NCBI GenBank assembly: GCA_030159075.1
Contig: BROG01000982.1
Span: forward strand, 62,001-126,000
Direction of reading: 5' to 3'
Source of the DNA: Atrina japonica
Taxonomy: Eukaryota > Mollusca > Bivalvia > Pterioida > Pinnidae
Length of the DNA stretch: 64,000 nucleotides
How positions within the stretch are numbered: the stretch's first letter is position 1; each line of letters opens with the position of its first letter. Below, piece by piece: positions 1 through 11,778 of this stretch. The notes under the pieces were generated by a model that was given only the letters and a program-made list of their open reading frames with translations, was not told where the DNA came from and did no database searches. The translations under genes and the position numbers were made by a program.

Positions 1-2632
1 GGGAGTACAAAAGACGAACTAGACATTGAATGCGGGATACAATTCCAATTGAAAACCTATATTTACTAGGAACATTTTATAGACCGCCTAAACAGCAACA
101 GTAATTTATGGAATTTTATCGAATTATCAATTGAAATGGCAATAGATACTAAAATTAAAAAATGTTTATAATAAACAGGAGACTTTAATGAAAATCAGTT
201 TGTGTAAAGAGAAACTAAAATTAAAAACATAACCAGTAATTTCAATTTATACCAAACAATTTCTAATCCCAACCTGTAATATCGGAAAACTCGTCCTCTC
301 TTATAGATCGTTCTGATCACAAATAATCCCAACAATATTCTATACAGTGCAGTTCTGTGAACCCTTAATCTAGGATGTAAATATAAGATATCATCGACCT
401 ATTATCTCACTTATTAACTCTGAAAAATTAAAACCCCCCGTAATACTAGGAAAATTTTGGCTATATCAACAAGGTGATTATGTAAGGTACAGAAGTAACC
501 TAGTAAAATACTGACTGGAACTCGATACTGGATGTATCTGATAACATAACGATATAATAATTTTACAGAAAAAATCTAGAAAATCGCGCGTCAGAAGCTA
601 TACCAAATCGTACAATATTTATTAGAAATAACGATCTACCCTGGTTATTAAAAAAAATTATGCGGAAAAGAATAGATTAAGAATTAAGAGCTAAAAAAAC
701 AAAAAATAATTCCATATGGCAAAATTTAAAATCATTAGGAACAGAGTTGTTAATCTATTAAGGGTGTGCAAAAGCTAATTAATCATAAGTCTAATAAAAT
801 TATTAATATAATAAATTCAGTAGTAAAGATTGGTGGGTAAACTAGTTAAAGAAATTTCAAGTCTATCATCCCAAAAAGTTCAGGAATAAATGTTCTGCTC
901 TCAGAGAATGGCCAATCGTCACAGTTGATCAGGAAAAGCAAACCTCTTAAATAATTATTTTGCATCTCAATCTATAAATCGACAATACAGTTCTAGATTT
1001 GTCTTCTTTTCAAAATTCCAATAGTATTCCCACACAGAAAGTCTTGATAAAATTGAAATCACCCCGGAAGAAATGGTTTAGTCCGATATTTTAAAGACTT
1101 TAGATACAAATAAAGACTGTTGGGCCCTGACAAACTTAGTTCCGTGCTACTTAAGGAATCCATAAACGAACTATCAATTCCTCTCAGCAAATTATTTAAC
1201 TTATCATTATTATTAAAAATATATCCAGAAAATTGGAAATTAGCTAATGTAGATACCTGTCTTCAAGAAAGATTGATCCAATTTCATTGCTCTCCATAAT
1301 AAGCAAGGTATTTGAAAAATGTGTCTACAGATATATCCATAAACTTTATTCTATAATCATAATTTGTTATCCCAACACCAATCTGGCTTCCGTAAAGGCG
1401 ACTCAACTATTAACCAACTATTATACATATCCAATTGATTTTCTACTGCGTTAGATAATGGTAAGGAAATCAGAGCTATATTTTTTGATATAAGCCAAAG
1501 CCTTTGATAGAGTTTTGGCATTTTGGACTACTACTTAAAATTGAAAAAACTTGGCATTACGGGGTGGGCTAACTCCTTTGGAATTAAAAGTTATCTATCT
1601 GGGCGTAAACAAAGGAGTCATTATTAACGGAAATGTAATCCGATATTATTGAAATTAAATGCTGGTGTCCCCCAGGGCTTCCATCCTAGGTCCACTTTTC
1701 TTTTTAATTTTTATTAACGATATAGTTAATGACATGTACATCCATATATCTTATCATTGAGTAATCCCATTTCATCCGCTGAAAAAACTTAATGCTGACC
1801 TCTAAAAGTTTCACGCTTGGTCTAAAAAATGGCCATGTTTAACCCTAACAAAACAGAATACAATGCTAATATCAAGAAAATACCCCATCCAACTTTATTC
1901 TTCAATGACTTACCTGTCCATGGAAGTTACCACATAAAACACCTCGGTCTTACTTTCAATAACAAGTGTCAGTGGGATAACCACAATCGGACAATATAAT
2001 ACAGAAAGCTAACAAAAAAATAAACGACAGAAAGCTCAAATTTGACCTCGATCGTAAAACCCTTAAACAATGTATTTTTCTTTTATCAGACCTGTCCTAG
2101 AATATGCAGATATCATTTTTTGATAATTGTCCATCTTATTACAGTGATAAATTAGACTGTAAACGGAAGCCGCGCGCATAGTAAAACGGGTGCAACCAAA
2201 CTTACTAGTACTACTCTCTTATATAACGAATGTGGGGTGGGATAAACTAAAAAATTAGACGTGAAAAACATAAAACTCATCCAGTTCTACAAAATTAAAA
2301 ACGGTTCTTGTACCTGAATTATCTTAACTCAATTAAACCCCTCCCCTTCATAATGAGCTTCACTCTTACAATATACGAGGAACTCTCAAAACTTCGCACA
2401 CCAACAAAGTAGAACAACAAATCACTAAATAGCTTCGTGCCATGGAACGAGCTACCATTGACAATCAAAAATTCAACTACACTTTCCTCTTTTTAGCATT
2501 GAGATACACTATAAGCCTATATCCATACCATCGTACTTTTTCGTAGGCAGTCGTCGTGGACAAATCCTTCACGCTCGACTAAGAATGTGCTGTAACTTAA
2601 TCATGATCTATATCTTCGAAATCTAGTGCCTG

Positions 2633-2896
2633 ATGTATTGCATTTGTGGTGAAATCGAGTCTACTACACATTACCTTATATTTGTCCTTTTATACACAAA
2701 TCTACGCACCCGCTTGCTTAGCCTACTACCTGTAATTAGTGACCTTCTGCTTTACGGTGATGAATCTAAACCATTTGACTTTAATAAAAAAACATTCTAC
2801 TTATCTGTTCAAGACTTCATAATTAGAAGCAGGAGATTTTTGTTGATATTTTACATTAACTTTTGTATCGTTATTTATCTTGTTAAAACCCATTGA
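2633..2896 (+). pseudogene. LINE ORF2 C-terminal Cys/His remnant
   Basis: This 87-residue open stretch begins with a C-x-C-G...ES...HYL pattern typical of the extreme C-terminus of CR1/Jockey-type LINE ORF2 proteins. It is the longest open piece of the LINE copy covering 1-3,212 and is not an independent gene. Confidence 0.5.
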
Positions 2897-2975
2897 AACA
2901 CTCTGCACAGATATAGTAGCCATTACTTATTTGATTTCGCCCATTATATAACTCATATTTTCCCTTATTAATTTA

Positions 2976-2976
2976 C

Positions 2977-3008
<32 letters not shown>
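2976..3008. repeat. (CT)n microsatellite
   Basis: A short interrupted CT tract inside the 3' part of the LINE remnant. Confidence 0.9.
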
Positions 3009-3220
3009 ATACTACTATCATGGTTCAGCATTTTACACTACTTTTTCAACCTTTCCTCTTCCCTATTTATATTTCTGTTATGTTGTGCTGACTTAGCCTC
3101 ATATTTCTGCTCACGGCTTTAAGCTTTTTTTCCAATCCTCTATTTTGTCAAATATATTGTTCTGCTGCTGTATTATTATTATTGTACAACTATTGACAGA
3201 AATAAAATATGTTTAAACTA

Positions 3221-3299
3221 AATATCATACACTACGGCCATGACGACGTATATATAGCCTATAAATATCATACACTACGGCCATGACGACGTATATATA
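3221..3299. repeat. 36-bp direct repeat, two copies
   Basis: Two identical 36-bp copies start at 3,221 and 3,264 (period 43 bp). Each contains ACTACGGCCATGACGACG followed by a TATATA tract. They sit just after the LINE 3' tail. Confidence 0.85.
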
Positions 3300-3644
3300 T
3301 TATGTAAATAGTATGTGTCTTTGCGTCGATTAATTAATAAAACACTCAATTTCCTAAAATAAATCAAAAGTCATAACATGCCATGTCCGGTATACTGTTT
3401 TGACGTCAATGTCAATTTGTAATCTGGTTTTCAGATTTAAATGCATTTGGTGAAGTATCCATATCAGTGAAAGATTCTTGAGGGCGACGTTACACAACAG
3501 TTCAACAACATTGAACAATGAATGGCAATGGATTTAAAACATCGCCCTAAAAAGCACCGAATTTAGATAACTTACAGTACTTTCAAATGTATTATCTGCA
3601 GGCACACACTTACATGCTTATGTGTACGTATGTACTCATAAAAG

Positions 3645-3676
<32 letters not shown>

Positions 3677-3980
3677 CATGTATGTAAATACTGAATACTT
3701 AGATAAACAGGTACATGTACAACTATACATAACAGATCTACATATATTATAGATATGAATATTGTACATACTGTGATTAATTCTTTTATTTAAATACAGT
3801 AATTAAACAATTTGTCAAGGGTCTGCCATTTATAGTTAAATTTGTTTTTTGTTAAAGTTGGCTGGAAGCAAAGCTTTTCTTTTAAATACTAATGTTTCAC
3901 ACTGTTTAATGTGGGTATTTTCATTTAGAGAACACAAAAATAACTATTTGACTAAAACAAAATGATAAGATAAAATACAT
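3300..3980. other. Non-coding stretch with a short (AT)n tract
   Basis: I see no gene here. There is an (AT)n run at about 3,645-3,672; otherwise this is AT-rich single-copy-looking sequence. Confidence 0.6.
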
Positions 3981-3984
3981 CTCA

Positions 3985-4195
3985 GATACCAAAGTATATA
4001 TCTTTAAGATGTACAGGGCAAAGATACAAATCCGGCAAAATGGACAAACATGGACCTCTGGAAACCTAAAGGTGGGATCAGGTGCCATGGATGAGTAAGC
4101 ATGCCCCGTCGACCTGTCACACCCGCCGTGAGTCCACAGTTAAATCCAAATGAAATAAGTGAGGAACGAATCCTCGTCACAACTGGTACAGAAGA
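3985..4195 (-). mobile_element. PLE 3'-tail fragment
   Basis: This is a diverged copy of the roughly 200-bp 3' tail that follows the reverse-transcriptase ORF of the PLE at 6,786-10,437. Shared landmarks on the plus strand are CAGATACCAAAGTATA, a variant of GTCCAGGACATAG, GGACAAACA..GGACCTCTGGAAACC, GGTGCCATGG and GTCGACC.GTCAC. No coding sequence remains. Confidence 0.85.
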
Positions 4196-4449
4196 TTTAA
4201 TGAATTATTCTGTTTGCCAGGTATTCCAAACAAAATGTTAATTAGTGTAAATTTATAGGTACAAGTACATTTTAAATTATCCAATTTTCTATATCCTTCC
4301 ATAAAGATGAGATATGAGTAAAGTAAAAGAATACATGATCAATAGATTCTTCATCTGAATTACAGAAACTACAATACTAGTTAAAACTGATTTTGCACTT
4401 ATCAAGGAATTGTGACATATAATTTTCATATCATTTATTCATTAAAGTA

Positions 4450-4592
4450 TAAAACATCTCAGATACCAAAGTATAAATCTCTAGGATGTCCAGGATATAA
4501 ATACAAATCTGGTACGATACACAAAAACTCCAATAGGTGGGATCAGGTGCCATGGAGGAGTAGGCACCCCCTGTTGACCGGTCACAACCAAT
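4450..4592 (-). mobile_element. PLE 3'-tail fragment
   Basis: A second tail copy, shorter and more diverged, beginning with TATAAAACATCTCAGATACC on the plus strand and ending at GACCGGTCAC. It leads directly into a PLE-derived stretch of another subfamily (4,600-5,330). Confidence 0.8.
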
Positions 4593-4599
4593 AATATTA

Positions 4600-5330
4600 T
4601 TGGGGGGGGGTCTTCATAATGTTTAATAAGATTCCCGTATTGACCATAAGTCTTCTTAATTTTATTGGCTCTCAGAATAAAACATTCGTAAGAAGAGCAT
4701 GCCCTGGCACAACGTATACGTTGTGAAATGAAACCGTATTAGGCAGGAGAAGATGGAATAACACTACTTAGAAATGGAAAGTTCGTGATATGGAAATTGA
4801 AATCGTCGCGAGCTCAACTGATGAAGTCTAATTGACAGAAACGATATCGTCTTGAGCATTATAACTTTGGTATTATGTTTATAATATTTATAAGCACTAG
4901 GTCGTTGCCACTGCTGGTGGACCGTTTGAGTCCCCGAGGGTATACATAAACCTAGTACCTGATATTTCTGTACCAGCTGTTCATCTTATACTAAAGTAAT
5001 AATTGGCACTGTTAACACCATTTAAATTCGAAAATTTTCTAAAGCTAAGATAGTCATTTTTTACAGTGCTTACTCCTAGACGGATTTCAGCTATACTTTT
5101 AGAGATATCGTTTGGCCTTTATCTTAAGAAAACACATACTTTTCAAACTGGAGCTCAACTGATGAAGTCTAATTGACAGAAACGATATCGTCTTGAGCAT
5201 TATAACTTTGGTATTATGTTTATAATATTCATATTCGACAGGAGTAAATCTAGGTAAGAAGCAGATATGTTGCCCTCTGTCGTCTCGTTGATCTCTAGCT
5301 CAACAGGATATATCTGTAGTTTTAGCCTTG
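4600..5330 (-). mobile_element. PLE reverse-transcriptase C-terminal remnant, second subfamily
   Basis: In broken minus-strand frames this stretch encodes the region just after the YIDD motif of a PLE reverse transcriptase: a YPVELEINETTE block near 5,240-5,310, and a segment near 4,680-4,830 matching the downstream part of the PLE copy at 27,097-27,790. It is closer to that copy than to the 6.8-kb one, so two subfamilies are present. The copy is interrupted by a duplication (4,810-5,229). Confidence 0.65.
4810..5229. repeat. 79-bp direct repeat flanking about 260 bp
   Basis: An apparently perfect 79-bp sequence starting GAGCTCAACTGATGAAGTC occurs at 4,810-4,888 and again at 5,151-5,229. The 262-bp spacer is unrelated to the PLE on either side. 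Either a short segment moved in with a long target duplication, or this is a local tandem duplication followed by divergence. Confidence 0.8.
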
Positions 5331-5559
5331 AATTAGTGGACAGTCTTCCTATGATTGTATTCCATTGCCAAAGGCAATTTCTCACCAAGCTGTATACCCC
5401 AACTTCTACCTTGAGAAACACTCCTACAATGTTGTGTTTTTGCTTGATATTTAATTCCTTGCATTGCAGCGTACCAGTTAGGCATATATATAAATCTTTT
5501 AGCAGTGAATGGTCATCTTTGATTTCAGCGGACACTGGGAAGTATCCACTAAACACAGG

Positions 5560-6060
5560 TTTTACTAAATATATATGTATTATGTAGTAAGTATATGATA
5601 AATATACTAAAATACAGGTTTTTTCATCTCTGACACAGGAGCCAGCACGTACCCTTTATCACATACCCTGTATCAGCCCTCCCTTTATCACACCCACTGT
5701 AACCCTTTATCGCACCCCATTTGGAACGCTTCTTGTATCTTCTTGTATTCTTTTTAAAGTTTCTGTAGGGCCCGACCATTATATAAATCTATCTTGATAA
5801 AATATTTACTCTAAAATACAAATTATTTCAGCAAAAAACCTTGAGGAATGCTGATTTTTATTTTGTAAAATAGTTTGTGCATTCCGTCATTTTAGAGAGA
5901 TCTGCCCAAATATACTGTACTGTAGGAATTTCCATTGACGGATGCAAGTCGCGATTATAACAAAGCAAATTTAAAACAATTAAAAAATATATTTTTATCG
6001 TTGATTTTATAGTAATTGTCAATTTACCAGTAGAGTTTTAAATATATGATAAAAACAACA
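5560..6060. other. Non-coding stretch
   Basis: No gene, RNA or clear repeat is visible. A pyrimidine-rich stretch near 5,640-5,720 contains short repeats of CCCTTTATC. Confidence 0.5.
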
Positions 6061-6062
6061 AA

Positions 6063-6169
6063 ACATGACAAAATCAACCCTCGACCAATATCAGTCCGAC
6101 GGCCGTAGTCCCTTGGGCTGATATTGGGGTCTCGCGTTGATTAGGTATGCGATACAGATTTTGTCATGT
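6063..6169. repeat. Fold-back inverted repeat (MITE-like hairpin)
   Basis: Nested complementary arms: CATGACAAAATC (6,064-6,075) pairs with GATTTTGTCATG (6,157-6,168), and an inner pair CCAATATCAG/CTGATATTGG surrounds a GC-rich loop. The whole could fold as a long interrupted hairpin. It may be a small fold-back element; no target duplication is evident. Confidence 0.6.
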
Positions 6170-6204
6170 GTTATTATCATTATTATTATTATTAATATTA
6201 TTAT

Positions 6205-6206
<2 letters not shown>

Positions 6207-6240
<34 letters not shown>

Positions 6241-6280
6241 GTGTGTGTGTGTGTATATATATATACACGAATGTATAATG

Positions 6281-6334
<54 letters not shown>

Positions 6335-6373
6335 CACGAATGTATATGTAACAGGATCAAATTTTGTGTACAT

Positions 6374-6461
<88 letters not shown>
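6207..6461. repeat. Compound (AT)n/(GT)n microsatellite
   Basis: Alternating TA, TG and CA dinucleotide tracts, with an ACGAATGTATA interruption repeated twice. The Tyr/Ile-rich open frames across it are artefacts of the repeat. Confidence 0.95.
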
Positions 6462-6465
<4 letters not shown>

Positions 6466-7010
6466 GAATGTAACATTTTTATACTAATTATTTCAAGGAA
6501 TTTTTTATGTTGAAGTTTAAATAAATGTAAAAAAATAAGATCCCAAATCTTTCATCAGTTTGAAAATGAAAATCATTAAACATATCAATTTTAAGTTTAT
6601 TTTTAAGTGCCATTTTCATTTAAAATTGAATGTATCTTTAGTCCAATAATTTGCCATTTTTCTAGATGAACTCAATTTCATCATTTGTGTGTGAATATAT
6701 ATTAATTTGAAGCCACTACCATACTTAGCCAGGTCATGTTCTAAACACTAGAATTCACTGATGGAATTTGATTTTGTTGTTTAATACAAAAAATCTCAGA
6801 TACCAAAGTATAAATCAATAGAATGACCAGGACATAGATACGAATCCGGTAAAAATGGACAAACACGGACCTCTGGAAACCAAGAGGTGGGATCAGGTGC
6901 CATGGAGGAGTAGGCATCCCCTGTCGACCGGTCACACCCGCTGTGAGTCCATAGTCAAGTCCAGTGAAATATGTGAGGAGTGTATCCTCGTCACAATTGG
7001 TACGGACGTC

Positions 7011-8343
7011 TTAACAACCGCTAACGAAAAGGCAACTCAACATTTCACCTAGTGAAACAGAGCAATCGGAAACAAGACTATTATACCGACCGTAAAATTT
7101 GCGGAACGTTGACATTAAACGCGGTTTTCGATATCCCTGTGTCAATAATTTGTCAGTGAGTAGTTTACCTCTGTATATGAAAATCTTCATATGTTTAATT
7201 TCTAGTTCGCTGGGATATATCGCATTGACATATGTATGAAAATTGTCATTATTAATTGACAAAACGTCGTCGATATATCTAAATGTCAAATTAAGGGACA
7301 CTGCTAACTTTTTCTTCTTTTCACTCAGCAGTTTCTGAATGAAGTCTGCTTCGTATGAATAAAGGAACAGGTCGGCCAATAAAGAGGCACAATTGGTTCC
7401 CATAGGAATGTCGACAGTTTGTTGAAAGACCACGTCTCCGAATATTACAAATATATTGTCTATTAGAAATTCCAGCATGTCTTTTATATCAACTTCAGTA
7501 TATTTATGTGTAGAATCAGAGTGGTGTTTGACGAAATAAGTATCCTGATAGCCAATCACTAGATATTTAAATTTTCGGGTACCACCTGTAGTTGTCTATG
7601 ATGCTGAAAAGTCTTTCTTTTAATTTTTTACGCGAAAGAGTAGTGTAAAGAGTAGAGAAGTCATAAGTTTTGATACTGTGAATTCGAGAAAAATTGTGTG
7701 CCTTCAAATTTTCTAAAAGCTGTTTAGAAGTTTTAAGTATCCACATCTGATTTACACCGCTTCTGGAATAAGCAACTGTACAGTATTGTTGAAGTTTCTC
7801 CTTAATGGCTGTCAATATCTTGGTAAGGAGTAAAGATAAAGGTTTGGTAGAACATCTGCTGGATCCTGCTATGTATCTTTGCTTATATGGGGTTTTATGA
7901 AGTTTAGGTATCCAGTATAAATGTGGTAGCTCGAAATCGGTATCCGTTGTAGGTATATCAAATGAGCGCAATACGGACAAGTGACCTTGAAGGATTTCGT
8001 CCTTTGAAATTGAGCTACGTGTGTATGTAGGATTTCCAGAATTCGTATTAAACCCAAGTTCTTCTAATAAACAATTAAAGTAATGTGCCTTACAAATAAA
8101 AACTATATTATTTGAGGCTTTGTCTGCTGGTACCAGTACATATTGGTCTTGTAACCTATCCAGTTCAGTTACTACTTCTGGATCATTAAATACAGAGGGA
8201 TAACGTGTTTTCATAGTCCCTTTAAGTTTTTGAATACGAGATTTTATCAACCATCGTATGGCTTTCAGCCATTCAGACAAAGTGTCTGGTTCTACGTCTT
8301 CATGTTTGGTCCATCGTCTGGCATAATCTTCCACAGAATCCAT
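7011..8343 (-). pseudogene. PLE reverse transcriptase (frameshifted)
   Basis: Two adjacent minus-strand frames make up the RT. The first (8,343-7,567) has a VPADKASNN block (the DKG-type motif before PLE RTs), LPHLYWIPKLHKTP, and motif A as SIKTYDFSTLYTTL. The second (7,559-7,011) has IPMGTNCASLLADLFLYSYE and the catalytic FRYIDD motif C. It then jumps from the ELEIK block to the distal IYRGKLLTDKLL block. Compared with the copy at 37,166-37,860 this removes roughly 180 bp. The frame break between the two parts and the deletion make this RT non-functional. Confidence 0.85.
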
Positions 8344-8365
8344 AACTAAACTGAAATTCTGACGC

Positions 8366-9142
8366 CTATTTAAAGGAACGGGCTTCCCGGTATTTAGGGC
8401 CCCTTAAAATAAGATTTTTGAGGCTTTCATTTTCAACAATAGAAACGTCGCCGGTAATGACATGCCCGATAGTATTGTATTTGAAAGGAGATGAAGCACA
8501 TGAACATGTGACAGTGTTGTGTAGAAGATGGTTGATGTCTAGGCACTGCAAAACCTGTTTGTAATTGAATAGCTTGGATGCGATGCTAGGTGTATAGCTG
8601 TATGAAATGCAAGGCGTGGTCTTCAGTTTAAAATATGGTGGAATACAGGACTGAACTTTTTTGTGATTTAGAACATTGCCAATGTTTAAAAGCGTCAATG
8701 CCTTTATTTTGTGAATTTAAGTTTAAGAAAAAGACGTTTCTGTTCAGAACAGTCATCGTTTGTGACGCGTGCAGGCTTAAACAGTCTGTGATAAGCGATG
8801 TCCATTATAATGGAGTTCAGTATGTATTCTGGGGTTGAAGAATCCGTGTAGGGGTTCATTCTTGCTTCTTGAAAAAGTTTATTGAGATTTGTAAAAATGA
8901 ACAGAATAAAGTTTGCTGCGAATGTGATGAAGACCCAATTTTTTGTTAACGTAAGGTAAAAGAGATGAAAAAGTGACATCATGTATGTAGGGTCGGTTGT
9001 ATGAACGATGTCCGTGACTTCGTTTACGTCTTACGTTAGAATTAAAAAGTTCCATCACATTAACACCATTACACAGTGGGCTTGATAGATTGCCTACACT
9101 TTTGGATATTATTGTTACATCCATAGGGATATGCAGTGTCAA
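8366..9142 (-). pseudogene. PLE linker region between nuclease and reverse transcriptase
   Basis: Three overlapping minus-strand frames (9,142-8,879, 8,982-8,704 and 8,698-8,366) appear to be one protein region split by frameshifts. The first has a basic VRRKRSHGHRSY stretch and the third a CSCASSPF..GHVITGD stretch leading toward the RT domain. No catalytic domain is recognisable; the position shows it links the GIY-YIG part to the RT. Confidence 0.6.
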
Positions 9143-9857
9143 GCTGTTTTAATCCAAAATTCTTCACGTTGTCTACGGATGGGGGTACTCAAGGTGGGAT
9201 TGTTGGTCCAGTGGTATATTTTTTCAATTATACGCACTCTCATAGACAAGATGGAATGGTCAGGAGAGTTGAAATGTCGATAGAGTATCTGGTTACCCCC
9301 ATTATTAATCTCGAATCGATGACCAGATACTCTTTTATTTAAGGGCCCCTTAGTTTCGCCAACATAAATCAAACCACACAAGGTACACTCAATTCCGTAA
9401 ACAACGTTAGATGATTTGCAGCCTAGATGATCCCAGCTTCTGGTGTTATAATGCTTATTTGTCAGACTGCTGGTGAACACTTGATCCGTTATTAATATAT
9501 GACATGTTTTACATTTTTTGACAGAACATTTAGAAATTGTTGGTATATTATTTGCAAATGAACTATCAAAAATGTCGTCAAGTGGAATCTGACAATTTTT
9601 TATGGGAACATAAGCATTATTATGTTTATACCATAACTGGTCATCTTTTGACTGTACAAATGTTAACTTATTAATGTCCCGAAGGACAACCCGGGAGCAC
9701 CAAACAATCTCTGCGAGTCTGTGCTCCCGATAGACTTCACAGAAGGACACCTTTTTATACTGGGCGCCGTGCCAACCAGTATGCAATGTTTTGGTACTTG
9801 TTTATCCATTAAATGCATATTACATTTTAACATTTTATTGAAATTTACCTGCAGCAT
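9139..9857 (-). pseudogene. PLE N-terminal GIY-YIG endonuclease region
   Basis: The open frame reading minus from about 9,786 carries a Cys-rich knuckle (C-x4-C-x2-CH) and then the GIY-YIG nuclease core. The core shows V-VYGIEC, then CGLIYVGET, then an N-KR-x2-GHR helix, and later a conserved HF and EEFWI region. The GIY-YIG domain nicks DNA to prime integration. A methionine-rich upstream frame (9,857-9,663) may be the leader of the same protein: CAG/GTAAAT near 9,848 resembles a splice donor. The frame is lost just after EEFWIKTA, so the protein is broken before the reverse transcriptase. Confidence 0.75.
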
Positions 9858-10551
9858 CTTTAAAACAGAAATATATATTTCATTTTTGTAGGTATACAGT
9901 GTGTATTTTACAACCTTAAAAACTTAACGATTACAATCAACTCGTACCAGTACTTTGACTTGTGTATGTAAATGTAGTGTGTCAGTAAGTGTGAGACACC
10001 GGTAGTTGGTTCAGCGTATTCCTCGATACATTGAAATTCAGTTTATTTTATTATTTTTTTAAATTCAAGGTCCACACAATTTCATTATAACCGAGTTAAA
10101 ATGTATAATTAAATATTTTCACTCATATTTTGATTTAAATTTGTATTTCTAAACATTCTTTGCATCAACCAAAATATGAATAAAACATTTTAATTCTTAA
10201 TATATATATATATATTAAATAATCCACGTCAGTTTTTTTTTTATACATCCAAGGCTATCTCTAGTTCATTAAATATTGGGTCATTTGACGTGCTATATGT
10301 TTCATTTATTTAGATGCAATTGAACATATATGAAATTTATTTAGATATTAATTATTTTTGGGTTTGCTGTTTCTTCTCTTTTGTTTTTCAACCATAAATT
10401 ATTTCTTTTATGGACACCTGCAACAGGTTAAGTGTAATAAAAACTTACCTTCGATGCAATATACTCAAAGGTATGAATTGAGGGTTCTTCTATGTGAACA
10501 CCATCACATAATAGCTAGGACCTCGGTACTAAGTTTCATCTTAGAGGTGTT

Positions 10552-10616
<65 letters not shown>
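10552..10616. repeat. (AT)n microsatellite
   Basis: A pure AT dinucleotide run directly abutting the left end of the MITE at 10,620. Confidence 0.95.
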
Positions 10617-10619
<3 letters not shown>

Positions 10620-10621
<2 letters not shown>

Positions 10622-11171
10622 GTAAACTCGCTTTAAAACGACATTCATTATAACGGAATATTCGGTATCCGACAAGAATTGCACGGGAACAAACGTACAT
10701 GTACATAAAAAGTACTCATTACATCGGAATATTCGGTATCCGACTCCGACATTAGATTCTGGGAACAAATGTACAAAACTCAGTGTAAATAAACTCTTTA
10801 CAACGACGTAACATAGAACCACCAGCTGATCTGGCTATTGTTATCATTCTTGATTTACTTGATTTACATTCGGGCATTTTGTACATGATTCATGCATTTT
10901 ACGACATCACCGATTTATTACCGTTTTAATGAAAAAATAATTGTGCATCGATGTTAACAAGATTAACTTGCATAAATTTTATTTATATATTTTAATAGAG
11001 GTTTTAATGTTGTTTTAAGTTTATCTATTTACATGTGCAAATATATGCGTAAATGATACTCAAGAGAGCTAACTATGAAATGCTCACCACATCAAATTTC
11101 ATTACAGTGACAAATCGATATAACGTCATTCCTACATGGGAACAAACATGGTCGTTGTAAAGAGGGTTCAC

Positions 11172-11173
<2 letters not shown>
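10620..11173. mobile_element. MITE with pogo/Tigger-like terminal inverted repeats
   Basis: The left end reads CAGTAAACTCGCTTTAAAAC and continues GAC; the right end, reverse complemented, reads CAGTGAACCCTCTTTACAAC and continues GAC. They match at 19 of 23 positions. CAGT...-type ends with TATAACG/ACAACGAC motifs resemble pogo/Tigger (Tc1-mariner) elements, which insert at TA. The left flank is TA and the right flank CA, so one duplication base may have mutated. No transposase ORF is present. An internal block (ATAACGGAATATTCGGTATC-like) occurs twice. (AT)n tracts border both ends. Confidence 0.6.

Positions 11174-11220
<47 letters not shown>
11174..11220. repeat. (AT)n microsatellite
   Basis: An AT run flanking the right end of the MITE at 10,620-11,173. 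Confidence 0.95.
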
Positions 11221-11224
<4 letters not shown>

Positions 11225-11729
11225 ATATTACGCTCTGAAAAAGATTTCCACACGCCTGTGGTTTGGATTTAAATACATCACTTGATGCCTCAAAGATCAT
11301 GGCAAAGACCTGGACAGCAAACTCGCTTCGAAGTAAGCATAATTCGATGTTCATTTTCTGTACAGTATCTCCGGTGTCACCGATTTATTTTGAAAACTAT
11401 TGGACTGTTGACCTAGATAGTCGATACATTAAACATTTCCTCTGCCGTTCGACACCTTAAACTCACTCCATCAAAATCGCCTGCTTTTCAGGAACATGTC
11501 TGTGTGGAGACATTTTGTTTAACCTCGATACGGCGTTATAAATTGCTCACACGAAAATCCCTTCTTGATACGTCATATCTATAGAACGTGATCAAAGTTT
11601 TTACCACGGCATTGCCATTTATTGGCATTTGATAGCAAATGCAATCAGTTTATAATCAAACAATGAATTGAAAATTATCATTACATAATAGATGGGATTA
11701 ATTAATCGGATTTCCATTAGTGGCCTGGC

Positions 11730-11778
11730 ACTGTATTTTGAATGGCTTAATTTTTCATTAAGCCAATCAAAATACAGT
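11730..11778. repeat. Near-perfect palindrome
   Basis: ACTGTATTTTGA-x-TGGCTTAAT and its complement are separated by a few T residues, giving a stem of about 22 bp. A second, weaker palindrome (TATAGGGAAAGAT...ATCTTCCCTATA) lies at 11,902-11,946. Together they suggest a fold-back element around 11,640-11,950, but its ends are not defined. Confidence 0.6.

Larger units (their letters stand above)
1..3212 (+). mobile_element. Decayed non-LTR retrotransposon (LINE, CR1/Jockey-like)
   Basis: Translated in broken frames, this stretch shows the usual LINE ORF2 order. Near 70-230 there are traces of the APE endonuclease (a TFYRPP-like motif, then an I-x-GDFN-like motif). Reverse-transcriptase blocks lie at about 1,140-1,750: a QSGFRKGDST-like block near 1,380, an FFDIS-x-AFDRV-like motif A near 1,480, and GVPQG followed by LGPLFFLIFIND near 1,665-1,725. 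At 2,600-2,720 is a C-terminal segment with the C-x-CG-x2-ES-x3-HY pattern of many LINE C-termini. Stops and frameshifts occur throughout, so it is dead. The right end is set loosely at the ATT-rich, A-rich tail near 3,212, and the left end lies outside the window. The family assignment is an inference. Confidence 0.75.
6786..10437 (-). mobile_element. PLE, permuted Naiad/Chlamys type, best copy
   Basis: This is a near full-length but frameshifted Penelope-like retroelement. In transcription order it has a leader (10,437-9,858), a GIY-YIG endonuclease (9,786-9,139), a linker region in several frames (9,142-8,366), a reverse transcriptase (8,343-7,011) and a 3' tail (7,010-6,786). Canonical PLEs carry GIY-YIG after the reverse transcriptase. 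The nuclease-first order seen here is that of the Naiad and Chlamys clades. The 5' limit comes from where homology to the second copy (13,465-14,814) stops. Frameshifts and an internal deletion after the YIDD motif make it inactive. Confidence 0.8.

Noticed and set aside
4412..5587. Small ORFs of 60-118 aa on both strands
   Set aside because: Except for the PLE RT block near 5,240-5,310 they show no domain and cross repeat junctions.
6137..6487. Tyr/Ile/Val-rich open frames on both strands
   Set aside because: They translate the (AT)n/(GT)n microsatellite. The same applies near 10.6, 12.4, 12.7, 19.4 and 37.0 kb.
6786..7010. Hammerhead ribozyme in the PLE tail
   Set aside because: PLEs can carry hammerheads, but I find no CTGATGA core with a matching GAAA in either strand of the tail; only a CCTCT/AGAGG hairpin around TGGTTTCC is present.
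6855..7052. Repeated open frame starting MDKHGPLETKRWDQVPWRS, also at 18.3, 26.9, 29.1, 37.8 and 63.3 kb
   Set aside because: It reads antisense through the PLE 3' tail. Its conservation follows from repeat copies, and it is broken differently in several of them; no sign that it is translated.
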